A stretch of DNA of 64,000 bases from Streptomyces sp. NBC_00250 (lineage in GTDB: Bacteria > Actinomycetota > Actinomycetes > Streptomycetales > Streptomycetaceae). This document shows, piece by piece, positions 54,304-61,951 of the stretch. The position numbers were made by a program, and so were the translations under genes. Below the pieces are notes generated by a model, which saw nothing but the letters and a program-made list of their open reading frames with translations, was not told the origin of the DNA and did no database searches. Location: the NCBI RefSeq assembly GCF_036192275.1, contig NZ_CP108088.1, forward strand, positions 5,519,501 through 5,583,500. The letters are read 5' to 3'. Position 1 is the stretch's first letter. Each line of letters opens with the position of its first letter.

Positions 54304-55493
54304 CGGGCGCCGCCGGGGACCATCGACGGGCGAGCCGGGCGGATCCCGGCGCCGCGCAGCACCGCGAGGGCCTCGTCCGCGCGGCGCGGGTCCACGGGCA
54401 GCGCGTGCCGGGCGAACCAGGCGGCCGGCTCCGGCGCGGGGGAGAGGTCGGTGAAGGCCTCGCCCGCGTAGCCGTCGAGCGGCGGGTCGTAGAGGTAGCC
54501 GGTGGTGATCCGGCGCCGGGCGAGGGCGGCGACGGCCGCGTCCCGGTCCTCGACGAGCAGCGGCACCCGGTACAGCGGCTGGGCCGGCCCCGAGGGCGTC
54601 GGCGCCTCGTACTCGCTCGCCAGGAGCCGTTCGGTGCCCGCCCGGTGCGCGTCGAGGACGTCGTCGAGCCGGGCGAACCTGCGGGTGGTGCGTCGGAGCC
54701 GCCCGGCGCCCGGCCGCAGCCGGTAGTCGTGCATGTCGACCCGGACCCAGGAGTGGAAGGGTTCGAGCGCGGGCGCCGCCGGCAGGGCCCGCTTCAGCTC
54801 CTCGGCGCGGAGCGGCATGCGTATCTCCTCCCGCTCCTCCAGGCCGAGCCGCCGGACCGCCGCGCGCGCGGCCCCGACCAGGCGCAGTCCGCGCAGGGTC
54901 GACTCGGCGTACGGCCGTACCAGGTAGGCGAGTTCGGCGGTGGTGCGGGTCGGGTGCAACAACGCGTCGCGGGCGTCGGCGAGTTCCGCGCGCAGCGCCG
55001 GGTCGGCGAGGGCGAGGAAGCCGCCGGTCTTGGCGCCGGTGTGCTTCGACAGGCTGAAGACGGACGCCTCGCCGTACGTGCCGACCGGGCGGCCGTCGAC
55101 GGTGGAGCCGATCGCGTGGGCCGCGTCCTCGATCAGCGGGATGCCGAGCCGGTCGCAGTGGCCCCGCAGCTCCGGAGCCGGGTCGGGGTTCCCGTACAGA
55201 TTGGTCGTGAGGACGGCGGAGAGGCCCTGCCAGACGGACTCGGGCACGGCGGCCGTGTCGATCGACCCGTTCCCGGGGTCGAGCGGCGCCTGCACGGGGC
55301 GGAGCCCGGCGGCCAGGACGACGAAGAAGATGACGTCGTCGTTGACCGGTGACATCAGCACCCGGCCGCCCGGTCTGCACCAGTGGCGCAGCGCGAGATA
55401 GAGACCGAAGCGGCACGACGGCACGTAGAGGCACTCCCTGCCCCCGAGCCGGCCGCGCATGCGTCCTTCGAGTTCCGCGTACGCAGAAAACAT
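54300..55493 (-). CDS. DegT/DnrJ/EryC1/StrS-like aminotransferase
   Basis: PLP aminotransferase-fold protein of 397 residues, the family that makes amino sugars on nucleotide sugars. The PLP lysine is in SLSKHTGAKTGGF, the ring-stacking region in IEDAAHAIGS and the N-terminal phosphate site in LYVPSCRFGLYLAL. Some homologues are dehydratases or structural variants, so the reaction is uncertain. ATG 55493 follows AGGGGGGAA. First gene of a two-gene operon with the flippase. Confidence 0.87.
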   Translation of the reverse strand: MFSAYAELEGRMRGRLGGRECLYVPSCRFGLYLALRHWCRPGGRVLMSPVNDDVIFFVVLAAGLRPVQAPLDPGNGSIDTAAVPESVWQGLSAVLTTNLYGNPDPAPELRGHCDRLGIPLIEDAAHAIGSTVDGRPVGTYGEASVFSLSKHTGAKTGGFLALADPALRAELADARDALLHPTRTTAELAYLVRPYAESTLRGLRLVGAARAAVRRLGLEEREEIRMPLRAEELKRALPAAPALEPFHSWVRVDMHDYRLRPGAGRLRRTTRRFARLDDVLDAHRAGTERLLASEYEAPTPSGPAQPLYRVPLLVEDRDAAVAALARRRITTGYLYDPPLDGYAGEAFTDLSPAPEPAAWFARHALPVDPRRADEALAVLRGAGIRPARPSMVPGGAR

Positions 55494-55579
55494 GTGATTC
55501 CCCCCTGAACCCCCGGGCTCAATGTGGCCCAATCCGGACGCCGCGTCAACAAGGCCCTCCGGCACCGCGAAAGCGCCAC

Positions 55580-55628
55580 GCGGAAGGGCCCGTCACGGGT
55601 CGAAAGACCGTGAACGGGCCCTTTCCGC
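55580..55628 (-). terminator. Terminator of the sigma-factor gene
   Basis: Long stem: GCGGAAGGGCCCG...CACGG pairs with CCGTG...CGGGCCCTTTCCGC, two single-base bulges, loop GTCGAAAGA. Located after the sigma-factor stop and before the aminotransferase start. Confidence 0.85.
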
Positions 55629-55662
55629 AGCCATCTTGGCGGCTCGGGGAAGCCGGTGGAGG

Positions 55663-56619
55663 TCATTCCTCCAGAGTGAGACCCCGGCGCAGCCTGGCGA
55701 GGATGCGGGCGAGCAGCCGGGACACGTGCATCTGCGAGATGCCGAGCTCCGTGCCGATCTCCGACTGGGTCATGCCGGAGACGAACCGGAGCGAGAGGAT
55801 GTGCCGCTCGCGGGCGGGGAGGGAGGCGATCATCGGCTTCAGGGAGGCGATGTACTCGATCCCGGTGAGGCCGTGGTCCTCGTAGCCGAGCCGGTCGGCG
55901 AGCGTGGCCTCACCGCCGCCGCCCTCCTCCTCGTCGGGCTGCGCGTCGAGCGAGCTCGCGGTGTACGCGTTGCTCGCGGCCATGCCCTCGACGACCTCCT
56001 CGGGGGAGATGCCGAGTTCCTCGGCGAGCTCGGCGACGGTCGGCGCGCGGTCGAGGCGCTGCGCGAGGGCGTCACCGGCCTTGGCGAGGTCGAGCCGCAA
56101 CTCCTGGAGCCTGCGCGGCACATGCACGGACCACGACGTGTCGCGGAAGAAGCGCTTGATCTCACCGATGATCGTCGGCATCGCGAAGGTGGGGAACTCC
56201 ACGCCGCGGGTGAGTTCGAAGCGGTCGATCGCCTTGATGAGGCCGATGGTGCCGACCTGGACGATGTCCTCCATCGGCTCGCTGCGGGTGCCGAAGCGGG
56301 CGGCGGCGAACTTGACCAGGGCCAGGTTGAGTTCGACGAGGGTGTTGCGGACGTACGCGTGGTCGTGGGTGCCCTCTTCGAGCTCCGCGAGCCGCGCGAA
56401 GAGCTGCTTCGACAGGGCGCGCGCGTCGACCGGGCCGATGTGGTCGAGGGGTCGGTCGGTGAGCTGCTCCGGGAGCCGGACGGCACGGGTGCCGGAGTGG
56501 TCGACGGTGTCGACGGGAGGGTCGAGGGGGAGGCCGACGGGACGGTCGGCGGGATGGTCCAGGGGGACTGCTGCCGACGGCGCGTCGGGGGTACGCGGGG
56601 CGTCGAGCCGGGGTGACAT
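55663..56619 (-). CDS. SigB/SigF-type RNA polymerase sigma factor
   Basis: Group 3 sigma factor of 318 residues with regions 2 (LVELNLALVKFAAARFG... EDIVQVGTIGLIKAIDRFE), 3 (RRLQELRLDLAKAGDALAQ) and 4 (helix-turn-helix TQSEIGTELGISQMHVSRLL). The N-terminal 60 residues are Pro/Asp rich and unlike other members. It belongs to the Streptomyces SigB/SigF/SigG stress and development family. The divergent genes encode an anti-anti-sigma and an anti-sigma-type ATPase, so partner switching is likely; it resembles the described SigI/PrsI/ArsI system but the gene order should be checked. Confidence 0.93.
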   Translation of the reverse strand: MSPRLDAPRTPDAPSAAVPLDHPADRPVGLPLDPPVDTVDHSGTRAVRLPEQLTDRPLDHIGPVDARALSKQLFARLAELEEGTHDHAYVRNTLVELNLALVKFAAARFGTRSEPMEDIVQVGTIGLIKAIDRFELTRGVEFPTFAMPTIIGEIKRFFRDTSWSVHVPRRLQELRLDLAKAGDALAQRLDRAPTVAELAEELGISPEEVVEGMAASNAYTASSLDAQPDEEEGGGGEATLADRLGYEDHGLTGIEYIASLKPMIASLPARERHILSLRFVSGMTQSEIGTELGISQMHVSRLLARILARLRRGLTLEE

Positions 56620-56840
56620 GAGTCTCCTTCGTGTTCTTCTGCTGCGGTTTGCGGCGCCTCCGTGGCCGGTCGTGTCGGGTGTTCCCTACTAGCCCTACCT
56701 GCTCGACGCCGAAGGTCGCAAGTGTCGATAATCCGCTTTGACCCGTTATGTGGTGGACCTCGTGTGCAGAGGAGGGCGCCCCGCTTGTAGGGTTCGTGGC
56801 ACGTCAGTCGGCATCCGCGAGAGCGAGAAGAGGCACGGCC

Positions 56841-57209
56841 ATGGACCGCGAGAACATCGGCAGCGCACCGCCCGCGCGGTTGCGGGTCGAGGTCCGGACC
56901 GTGGACACGAGCGAACTCCTCGCCCCGGTCGGTGAGCTGGATCACTACACCGCCGAACTGCTGCGTTCCCCTCTGGACCAGGCGCTGGACGCGGGCCGTT
57001 CGCGGCTCGTCGTCGACTGCTCGGGCCTGGAGTTCTGCGACTCGACCGGGCTCAACGTGCTCCTCGGTGCCCGGCTGAGGGCGGACGCCGCCGGTGGTGG
57101 CGTCCATCTCGTGGGGATGCGGCCCGCGGTGGCCCGGGTGTTCCACATCACGGGCGCGGAGGCCGTCTTCACCGTGCACGAGACACTCGCCACAGCTCTT
57201 CCCGGCTGA
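56841..57209 (+). CDS. STAS anti-anti-sigma factor
   Basis: Protein of 122 residues of the SpoIIAA/RsbV family. Phosphorylatable serine is Ser68 in LEFCDSTGLNVLL; strands LRVEVRTV and LLAPVGELDHYTAELL precede it. In partner switching, the unphosphorylated form binds the anti-sigma kinase and frees sigma. ATG 56841, with AGAAGAGG upstream. Divergent from the sigma gene. Confidence 0.92.
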   Translation: MDRENIGSAPPARLRVEVRTVDTSELLAPVGELDHYTAELLRSPLDQALDAGRSRLVVDCSGLEFCDSTGLNVLLGARLRADAAGGGVHLVGMRPAVARVFHITGAEAVFTVHETLATALPG

Positions 57210-57298
57210 CCCCGCCCCGGCCGGGCCCGCCCCCACGCTTCCGGCTCCGCCCCGCACGTCCCGCCCTCTGTCCCGTCGATCGGTGAGGTGAAGCGCTG

Positions 57299-57718
57299 AT
57301 GGACCAAGCTTCCGACGTCCGTACGCTCGCCCTCGGCGAGACCAGCGGCACCGTGCCGCTCGCCCGCGACTTCACGCGGACCGCGCTCCATGAATGGGGC
57401 TGGCTGCCGGCCGCCACCGCCGACCGCAGGGCCGCCGCGGAGGACGTCCTGCTCGTCGTCTCCGAACTCGTCACCAACGCCTGTCTGCACGCCGAGGGCC
57501 CCGAGCGGCTCCGCGTGCTTCGCCTGCCCAAGGTCCTGCGCCTCGAAGTCACCGACCGGGGTGCGGGCGCGCCCGCGCCCCGCACCCCGCACCGGTCCGG
57601 CCGCCCGGGCGGCCACGGCATGTTCATCGTGCAGCGCCTCTGCCTCGACTGGGGCATCGAGCGCACCCCCGGCGCCCCCGGCAAGACGGTCTGGGCGGAA
57701 CTCGCCGCACCCGCCTAG
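57299..57718 (+). CDS. RsbW-like ATP-binding anti-sigma factor
   Basis: GHKL-fold kinase of 139 residues. N-box EDVLLVVSELVTNACLHAEG, G1 VTDRGAGAP, G2 GRPGGHGMFIVQRL. It would phosphorylate the STAS protein and bind the sigma factor. Located 89 bases after the STAS gene; ATG 57299 follows GGTGAGGTGAAG. Confidence 0.9.
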   Translation: MDQASDVRTLALGETSGTVPLARDFTRTALHEWGWLPAATADRRAAAEDVLLVVSELVTNACLHAEGPERLRVLRLPKVLRLEVTDRGAGAPAPRTPHRSGRPGGHGMFIVQRLCLDWGIERTPGAPGKTVWAELAAPA

Positions 57719-57809
57719 GACTTTCACCGTCCCTCTTCTTCCCTCCGTAAGGCCTCAGGCGTACCTTGACGCCCAATCTGAAAGACCGTCAGTTACGTTG
57801 CGGTGAGGG

Positions 57810-58514
57810 GTGCTCGGGGTGTCCAAGGAGCCGAACCGGAGGAGAACGACCGCCGCGCTCACGGCGGCGGTCGCGGTGGCGGGCGCGGCCGTGCTCGCCG
57901 GCGCACCGGCCGCCCAGGCGGCCGTCGTCGACGTCGACTACGCCTGCGAGACGAAGATCGGGCCCAAGGGCGCCGTCTCGCCCGTCGACATCAAGGCCGT
58001 CAAGAACGGCAGCGCGTACACGATCACCATGTCGTTCGAGAAGGGCGTCTCCGACAGCCCGATCGAGCTCCCCAAGGGCGTCATGACCCCGCGCGCCGAA
58101 CTCGTCCTCGGCGGCGCCGACTCCGGCACCGTCAAGGTCAAGGGAACGCCGAACACCGCCGCCATCCCGCCCGACACCCCCATCAAGATCGGCACCCTGA
58201 CGGGCACGTACACCCCGAAGAAGAACGGCAAGGTCACCTTCACGGCCGGGACGCTCACCGTGCACGCCCTCGGGATGGACGCGGCCGTCTGCACCCCGAA
58301 GAACAACCCGAAGCCCGCCCTCGAACTGGAGGTGACGGGGCTCTCCGGCGGCGCCGACACCCCGCCCCCCGCCGACGACGAGGAAGACCAGGGCACCGAA
58401 CTGCCCAAGACCGGCCCGCTCGACTCCGCCCTGGCCCTCGGCACCCTCGGCGGCACCGTCCTCCTCACCGGCGCCGCCGGAGTCCTCTGGCTCACGCGGC
58501 GCACGGCACGCTGA
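57810..58514 (+). CDS. Sortase-anchored surface protein (LPKTG)
   Basis: Exported protein of about 234 residues. Signal peptide to about residue 38 (APAAQAAV), a beta-rich domain (about 40-170) with CETKIGPKGAVSPVDIKAV and LTGTYTPKKNGKVTFTAGTL, a Pro/Asp spacer, then ELPKTG, a hydrophobic helix and a basic tail (LTRRTAR). LPKTG is a class-A-like motif; Streptomyces class E sortases usually recognise LAxTG. Start GTG 57810 or 57819. Two cysteines could form a disulfide. It begins the four-gene surface module. Confidence 0.87.
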   Translation: MLGVSKEPNRRRTTAALTAAVAVAGAAVLAGAPAAQAAVVDVDYACETKIGPKGAVSPVDIKAVKNGSAYTITMSFEKGVSDSPIELPKGVMTPRAELVLGGADSGTVKVKGTPNTAAIPPDTPIKIGTLTGTYTPKKNGKVTFTAGTLTVHALGMDAAVCTPKNNPKPALELEVTGLSGGADTPPPADDEEDQGTELPKTGPLDSALALGTLGGTVLLTGAAGVLWLTRRTAR

Positions 58515-59335
58515 TGCGGGCGGCGGCACGCTCCGGGCTCGTGGCCGCCGCGACCGCCCTCCTCGGCGCGGTCGCGGCGGCACCCCCCGGCGCCCAGGGC
58601 TGGACGGCGGCGCCCGCCGCCGGACGGCCGTACGCCTATCTGGAGGGGCCCGCCGGCAGCGTCCTCCAGGACTCCCTGTCGCTGACCAACCCGGGGACGC
58701 GGCCGCTCACCGTACGGCTCAGCGGGCAGGGCGCACCGGTGTCCTTCGCCGCCCGGACCGTGACCGTGCCCGCCAGGACCCGGGCGGACGTCCCCTTCGC
58801 CGTGACCGTCACCGCGGACACCCCGCCGGGCGACCACCGGGGCGCGGTACGGGCCACGGCGGCGGGCCGGGAGGTCCGCGTCGACCTGCGGCTGCGGGTC
58901 AGCGGCCCGAAGCTCGCCGCGCTCACCGTCGAGGACGTCCGCGTCGACACCACGACCGGCGACCTCCGCTACACCCTGGTCAACCGGGGCACCACGGTCC
59001 TCGCCCCGCGCCTCGCGGTGCACGCCGAAGGCGTCCTCGGCACCGTGCTCGACCGGCCGGGCCGCGCCCTGCCGCTCACCCTCAGGCCCGGCGAGCGGGC
59101 CACCCGTACCGAACCCTGGCCCGATCCGCCCGCCCTCGACTCCGTCACCGTCCGGCTGACCGCCACCGCCCCGGGCGCGGCCCCCGCCACCGCCCGCACC
59201 GAGGCCTCCTTCGCCTCGGGCCCGGCGCTCACCGGTGCGGCCGGACTGCTCCTCGCGGCGGTCGGCGGCGGATACGCGGTACGGCGGCGCGGAAGGGCCC
59301 GTACCCAGCGAGCGTCGGCGGGAGCCAACACATGA
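58514..59335 (+). CDS. DUF916-like (WxL-partner-type) surface protein
   Basis: Exported protein of 273 residues: signal peptide, then a beta-sandwich (about 35-125) with YLEGPAGSVLQDSLSLTNPG, VPARTRADVPFAVTVTADTP and GAVRATAAG, resembling the DUF916/peptidoglycan-binding domain that accompanies WxL proteins in Firmicutes. A second immunoglobulin-like part follows (about 130-215). One C-terminal helix with a basic end (RRRGRAR) anchors it. The ATG shares one base with the preceding stop (TGATG). Confidence 0.82.
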   Translation: MRAAARSGLVAAATALLGAVAAAPPGAQGWTAAPAAGRPYAYLEGPAGSVLQDSLSLTNPGTRPLTVRLSGQGAPVSFAARTVTVPARTRADVPFAVTVTADTPPGDHRGAVRATAAGREVRVDLRLRVSGPKLAALTVEDVRVDTTTGDLRYTLVNRGTTVLAPRLAVHAEGVLGTVLDRPGRALPLTLRPGERATRTEPWPDPPALDSVTVRLTATAPGAAPATARTEASFASGPALTGAAGLLLAAVGGGYAVRRRGRARTQRASAGANT

Positions 59336-60396
59336 GGTGGACACGTACGGCCGGGGCACTTCTGGTGGTGCTCGCCCTCGCCCTCCTGCCCGCCGCCCCG
59401 GCGTCGGCGGCCCCCGGCCCCGCCGTCGAGCTCTCCCAGGCGGAGGGCGGCAAGGGCGGTGAGATCACCGTCAGCGGCAGCGGCTGGAAACCGGGCGCGC
59501 TGCTGATGCTGCTGATCTGCGGCCAGGGCGCCCCCGGCAAGGGCGTCATCGGCGGCACCAACTCCTGCGCCAACACCGAGGGCCGGGCCGCCACCGTCGA
59601 CGCCCGGGGCGCGTTCAGCGCGAAGCTCCCGGTCGCCGAACCGCCCAAGCCCTGCCCCTGTGTGGTGCACGTCGCCGGGGTCACCGGCCAACAGGACGCC
59701 GTCGACCGGGAGTTCACCGTCGCCGGACATCCCGTCGCACCGCTCCCCGAGGCCTCGGGCGACGGGCGGCTCGCCGTCCTCGCCGCCGTACGCCTCGACG
59801 GCTCCAGCGGCCTCCTCACCTGGTTCGGGGCGCCGCCGTCCCGCGAGATCGTCTTCACCGTCGGCAACCTCGGCTCCGCCCCCGTCAAGGACCCCGTCTT
59901 CCAGGTCGGCACCAGCCACGGCGTGTTCGCGCCGCAGTACGAGGAACGCCAGTGGCGCGGCACGATCCAGCCCGGCAAGAAGGCCCTCGTCCGGCTCCCC
60001 GTCGAACTCACGGCGGGCGCGCACGGCGACTACCAGGTCTCCGTGCGGTACGCGGGCAAGGTCCTGGTCGAGCAGCCGTGGGGGGTCGGCCGACCCTGGG
60101 GCGTGACGCTCTTCTGGCTGCTGCTCGCCGTGGTCGTACCGGCGGCGCTGTTCCGGATCGGGATGGCCGTGGTGGACCGCGCCCGCCCGGCGACGAACTC
60201 CGCCCGGCCCCGGCCGCGGGCGCGCCCCCGGACCGCACCCCTGGCCCGGCTCCGTACACGTGCCCCCGACCCCCCGCGCGACCCCGCGCGGCGGGACCCG
60301 GGGGACGACGAACCCACCGCGGCCCTGCCGTGGTTCAGTCCTGACTCCGCACCGTCAGCCCCAGAGAGCAGCCCGACGACGAAGGGACATGCGTGA
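59332..60396 (+). CDS. Membrane-anchored surface protein, neocarzinostatin-like domain
   Basis: Exported protein of 354 residues. Signal peptide, an Ig-like domain (about 30-125) with ELSQAEGGKGGEITVSGSGW, several cysteines (LICGQG, NSCANT, PCPCVV) as in neocarzinostatin-fold proteins, a second beta domain (about 150-240) and a C-terminal helix (WGVTLFWLLLAVVVPAALF) with a long basic cytoplasmic tail. Starts by four-base overlap (ATGA) with the preceding gene and overlaps the next by four bases. Confidence 0.8.
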   Translation: MRWTRTAGALLVVLALALLPAAPASAAPGPAVELSQAEGGKGGEITVSGSGWKPGALLMLLICGQGAPGKGVIGGTNSCANTEGRAATVDARGAFSAKLPVAEPPKPCPCVVHVAGVTGQQDAVDREFTVAGHPVAPLPEASGDGRLAVLAAVRLDGSSGLLTWFGAPPSREIVFTVGNLGSAPVKDPVFQVGTSHGVFAPQYEERQWRGTIQPGKKALVRLPVELTAGAHGDYQVSVRYAGKVLVEQPWGVGRPWGVTLFWLLLAVVVPAALFRIGMAVVDRARPATNSARPRPRARPRTAPLARLRTRAPDPPRDPARRDPGDDEPTAALPWFSPDSAPSAPESSPTTKGHA

Positions 60397-61874
60397 GTAC
60401 GCAACGGAGGATGAGCGCGGCCGGAGTCGCGCTGATGCTCGGCGGCGCGGGGATCATGATTTCCGCCGGCCCCGCCCAGGCCGCCGAGGTCTCGTACAAG
60501 ACGGAGTGCATCCCGCCGCCCATCTCCGGGCTTCCGCCCGTGCAGGGCACGACGAAGGTGCTGATCACGGCACCGGCGGAGGCCAAGGTCGGCGACGAGG
60601 TCGAGATCGTCTGGAAGACGGTCCAGGCCGCGTCGAAGAACCCCGACGTGCTCGACCTCGGTCAGGACACGGTCAAGCCGACCGGCGCCCTCACCGTGGG
60701 CGGCGCGGCGACCGGCACCGTCGCGATGGAGGGACCCCGGCAGAACCCGCCGATCCCCAAGAACAGCCCGATGGTGCTGCCCGAGATGAAGGGGAAGCTG
60801 AAGCTGACCAAGGCGGGCGAGGTCACCCTCACGCCCGACAAGTACACGATCAACGTGTCCAAGCCGCTGTCGACGGACACGAAGTGCGCGCCGAAGGAGA
60901 CGGTCCCGGTCGCCGCCACGATCAAGGTCACGGCGGGCGGCGGCGGTACGACGACGGGCGGGACGAACGGCGGGTCCACCACGACCGCCGGCGGTACGAC
61001 CACGACGTCGGGCGGCAACGCGAGCGGCAGCACGACGGGTGGCTCCACCACGACCACCGGCGGCGGCTCGAACAACACCGGCGGCTCCTCGACCACCTCC
61101 TCCGGCGGCACCGGAGGATCCTCCACCTCCGGCTCCGGCTCGGCCTCCGGCGGATCATCCAGCGGTGGTACGGGCGGCGCCACGGGCGGCGGTGGCGGCG
61201 AGACGTCCTTCCCCGGCAAGGAGGTCTCCGTCACGTTCGGCTGCCAGGCCCCCGGCCCGGACCCCATCAACTCCAAGGTGACGATCGACGCCAAGAAGAA
61301 CGGCGGTGTGTACGACCTCACGGTCAGGACGGCCAAGGGCGTCATGAACAGCCCCGCAGCCCTCCCCAAGGGAGCCCTCAAGGCCTCCATGGCGGTCAGG
61401 ATCGGCGGATCCGACAGCGGCACGGTGAACGTCTCGGGACCCCCGAACCCCACCGCGCTGAAGCTGGGCGACCCCGTGAACCTGCCGGACATGAAGGGCA
61501 CGTACAAGCCCGGAGCGACCGGCAAGTCCACGCTCAGCCCCGGCACGCTGACCATCAAGGTCACCCTCGGCAGCTCGGGGATGGAGATCCCGTGCCAGGT
61601 GAAGGGCGCCGTGAAGGCATCCCTCGAACTGGACACGAGCAAGCAGGCGGGCGGCGCCTCGGGCGGCGACGGCAGCGGCTCGGGCTCGGGCAGCGGGTCG
61701 GGCGGCGGCTCCGGTTCCGGTAGCGGCTCCGGCGGCTCCGACGGCGGGAACCTCGCCGAGACCGGCGCCGAGAGCGACGGCGCCCTGCGCGCCCTCGCCC
61801 TGGTCGCCGGCACGGTGATCCTGCTCGGCGGCGCGGTGTTCACGTTCACCCCGTGGGCGCGCCTCAGGCGCTGA
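60393..61874 (+). CDS. Sortase-anchored surface protein with two repeated domains (LAETG)
   Basis: Exported protein of 493 residues. Signal peptide, domain 1 (about 30-175), a Thr/Gly/Ser linker (about 180-275), domain 2 (about 280-415), a Gly/Ser stretch, then LAETG, a hydrophobic helix and a short basic end. Both domains share with the LPKTG protein the pattern GTVxVxGPPN... GDPVNLPDMKGTYKPGATGK and TLSPGTLTIKV. LAETG is the class E sortase type. Linker DNA is a repeat of short GGCGGCTCC-like units. Confidence 0.87.
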   Translation: MSTQRRMSAAGVALMLGGAGIMISAGPAQAAEVSYKTECIPPPISGLPPVQGTTKVLITAPAEAKVGDEVEIVWKTVQAASKNPDVLDLGQDTVKPTGALTVGGAATGTVAMEGPRQNPPIPKNSPMVLPEMKGKLKLTKAGEVTLTPDKYTINVSKPLSTDTKCAPKETVPVAATIKVTAGGGGTTTGGTNGGSTTTAGGTTTTSGGNASGSTTGGSTTTTGGGSNNTGGSSTTSSGGTGGSSTSGSGSASGGSSSGGTGGATGGGGGETSFPGKEVSVTFGCQAPGPDPINSKVTIDAKKNGGVYDLTVRTAKGVMNSPAALPKGALKASMAVRIGGSDSGTVNVSGPPNPTALKLGDPVNLPDMKGTYKPGATGKSTLSPGTLTIKVTLGSSGMEIPCQVKGAVKASLELDTSKQAGGASGGDGSGSGSGSGSGGGSGSGSGSGGSDGGNLAETGAESDGALRALALVAGTVILLGGAVFTFTPWARLRR

Positions 61875-61898
61875 CGCGGGGCGGGGCCGGAAACGGCG

Positions 61899-61933
61899 GA
61901 GGGCCGCCGCACCGGATCGGTGCGGCGGCCCTC
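61899..61933. terminator. Bidirectional terminator
   Basis: Perfect 16-bp stem GAGGGCCGCCGCACCG / CGGTGCGGCGGCCCTC with a three-base loop, between the LAETG gene (plus) and the POT gene (minus). Confidence 0.93.
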
Positions 61934-61951
61934 ACGGCCGTACGGGGGAGG

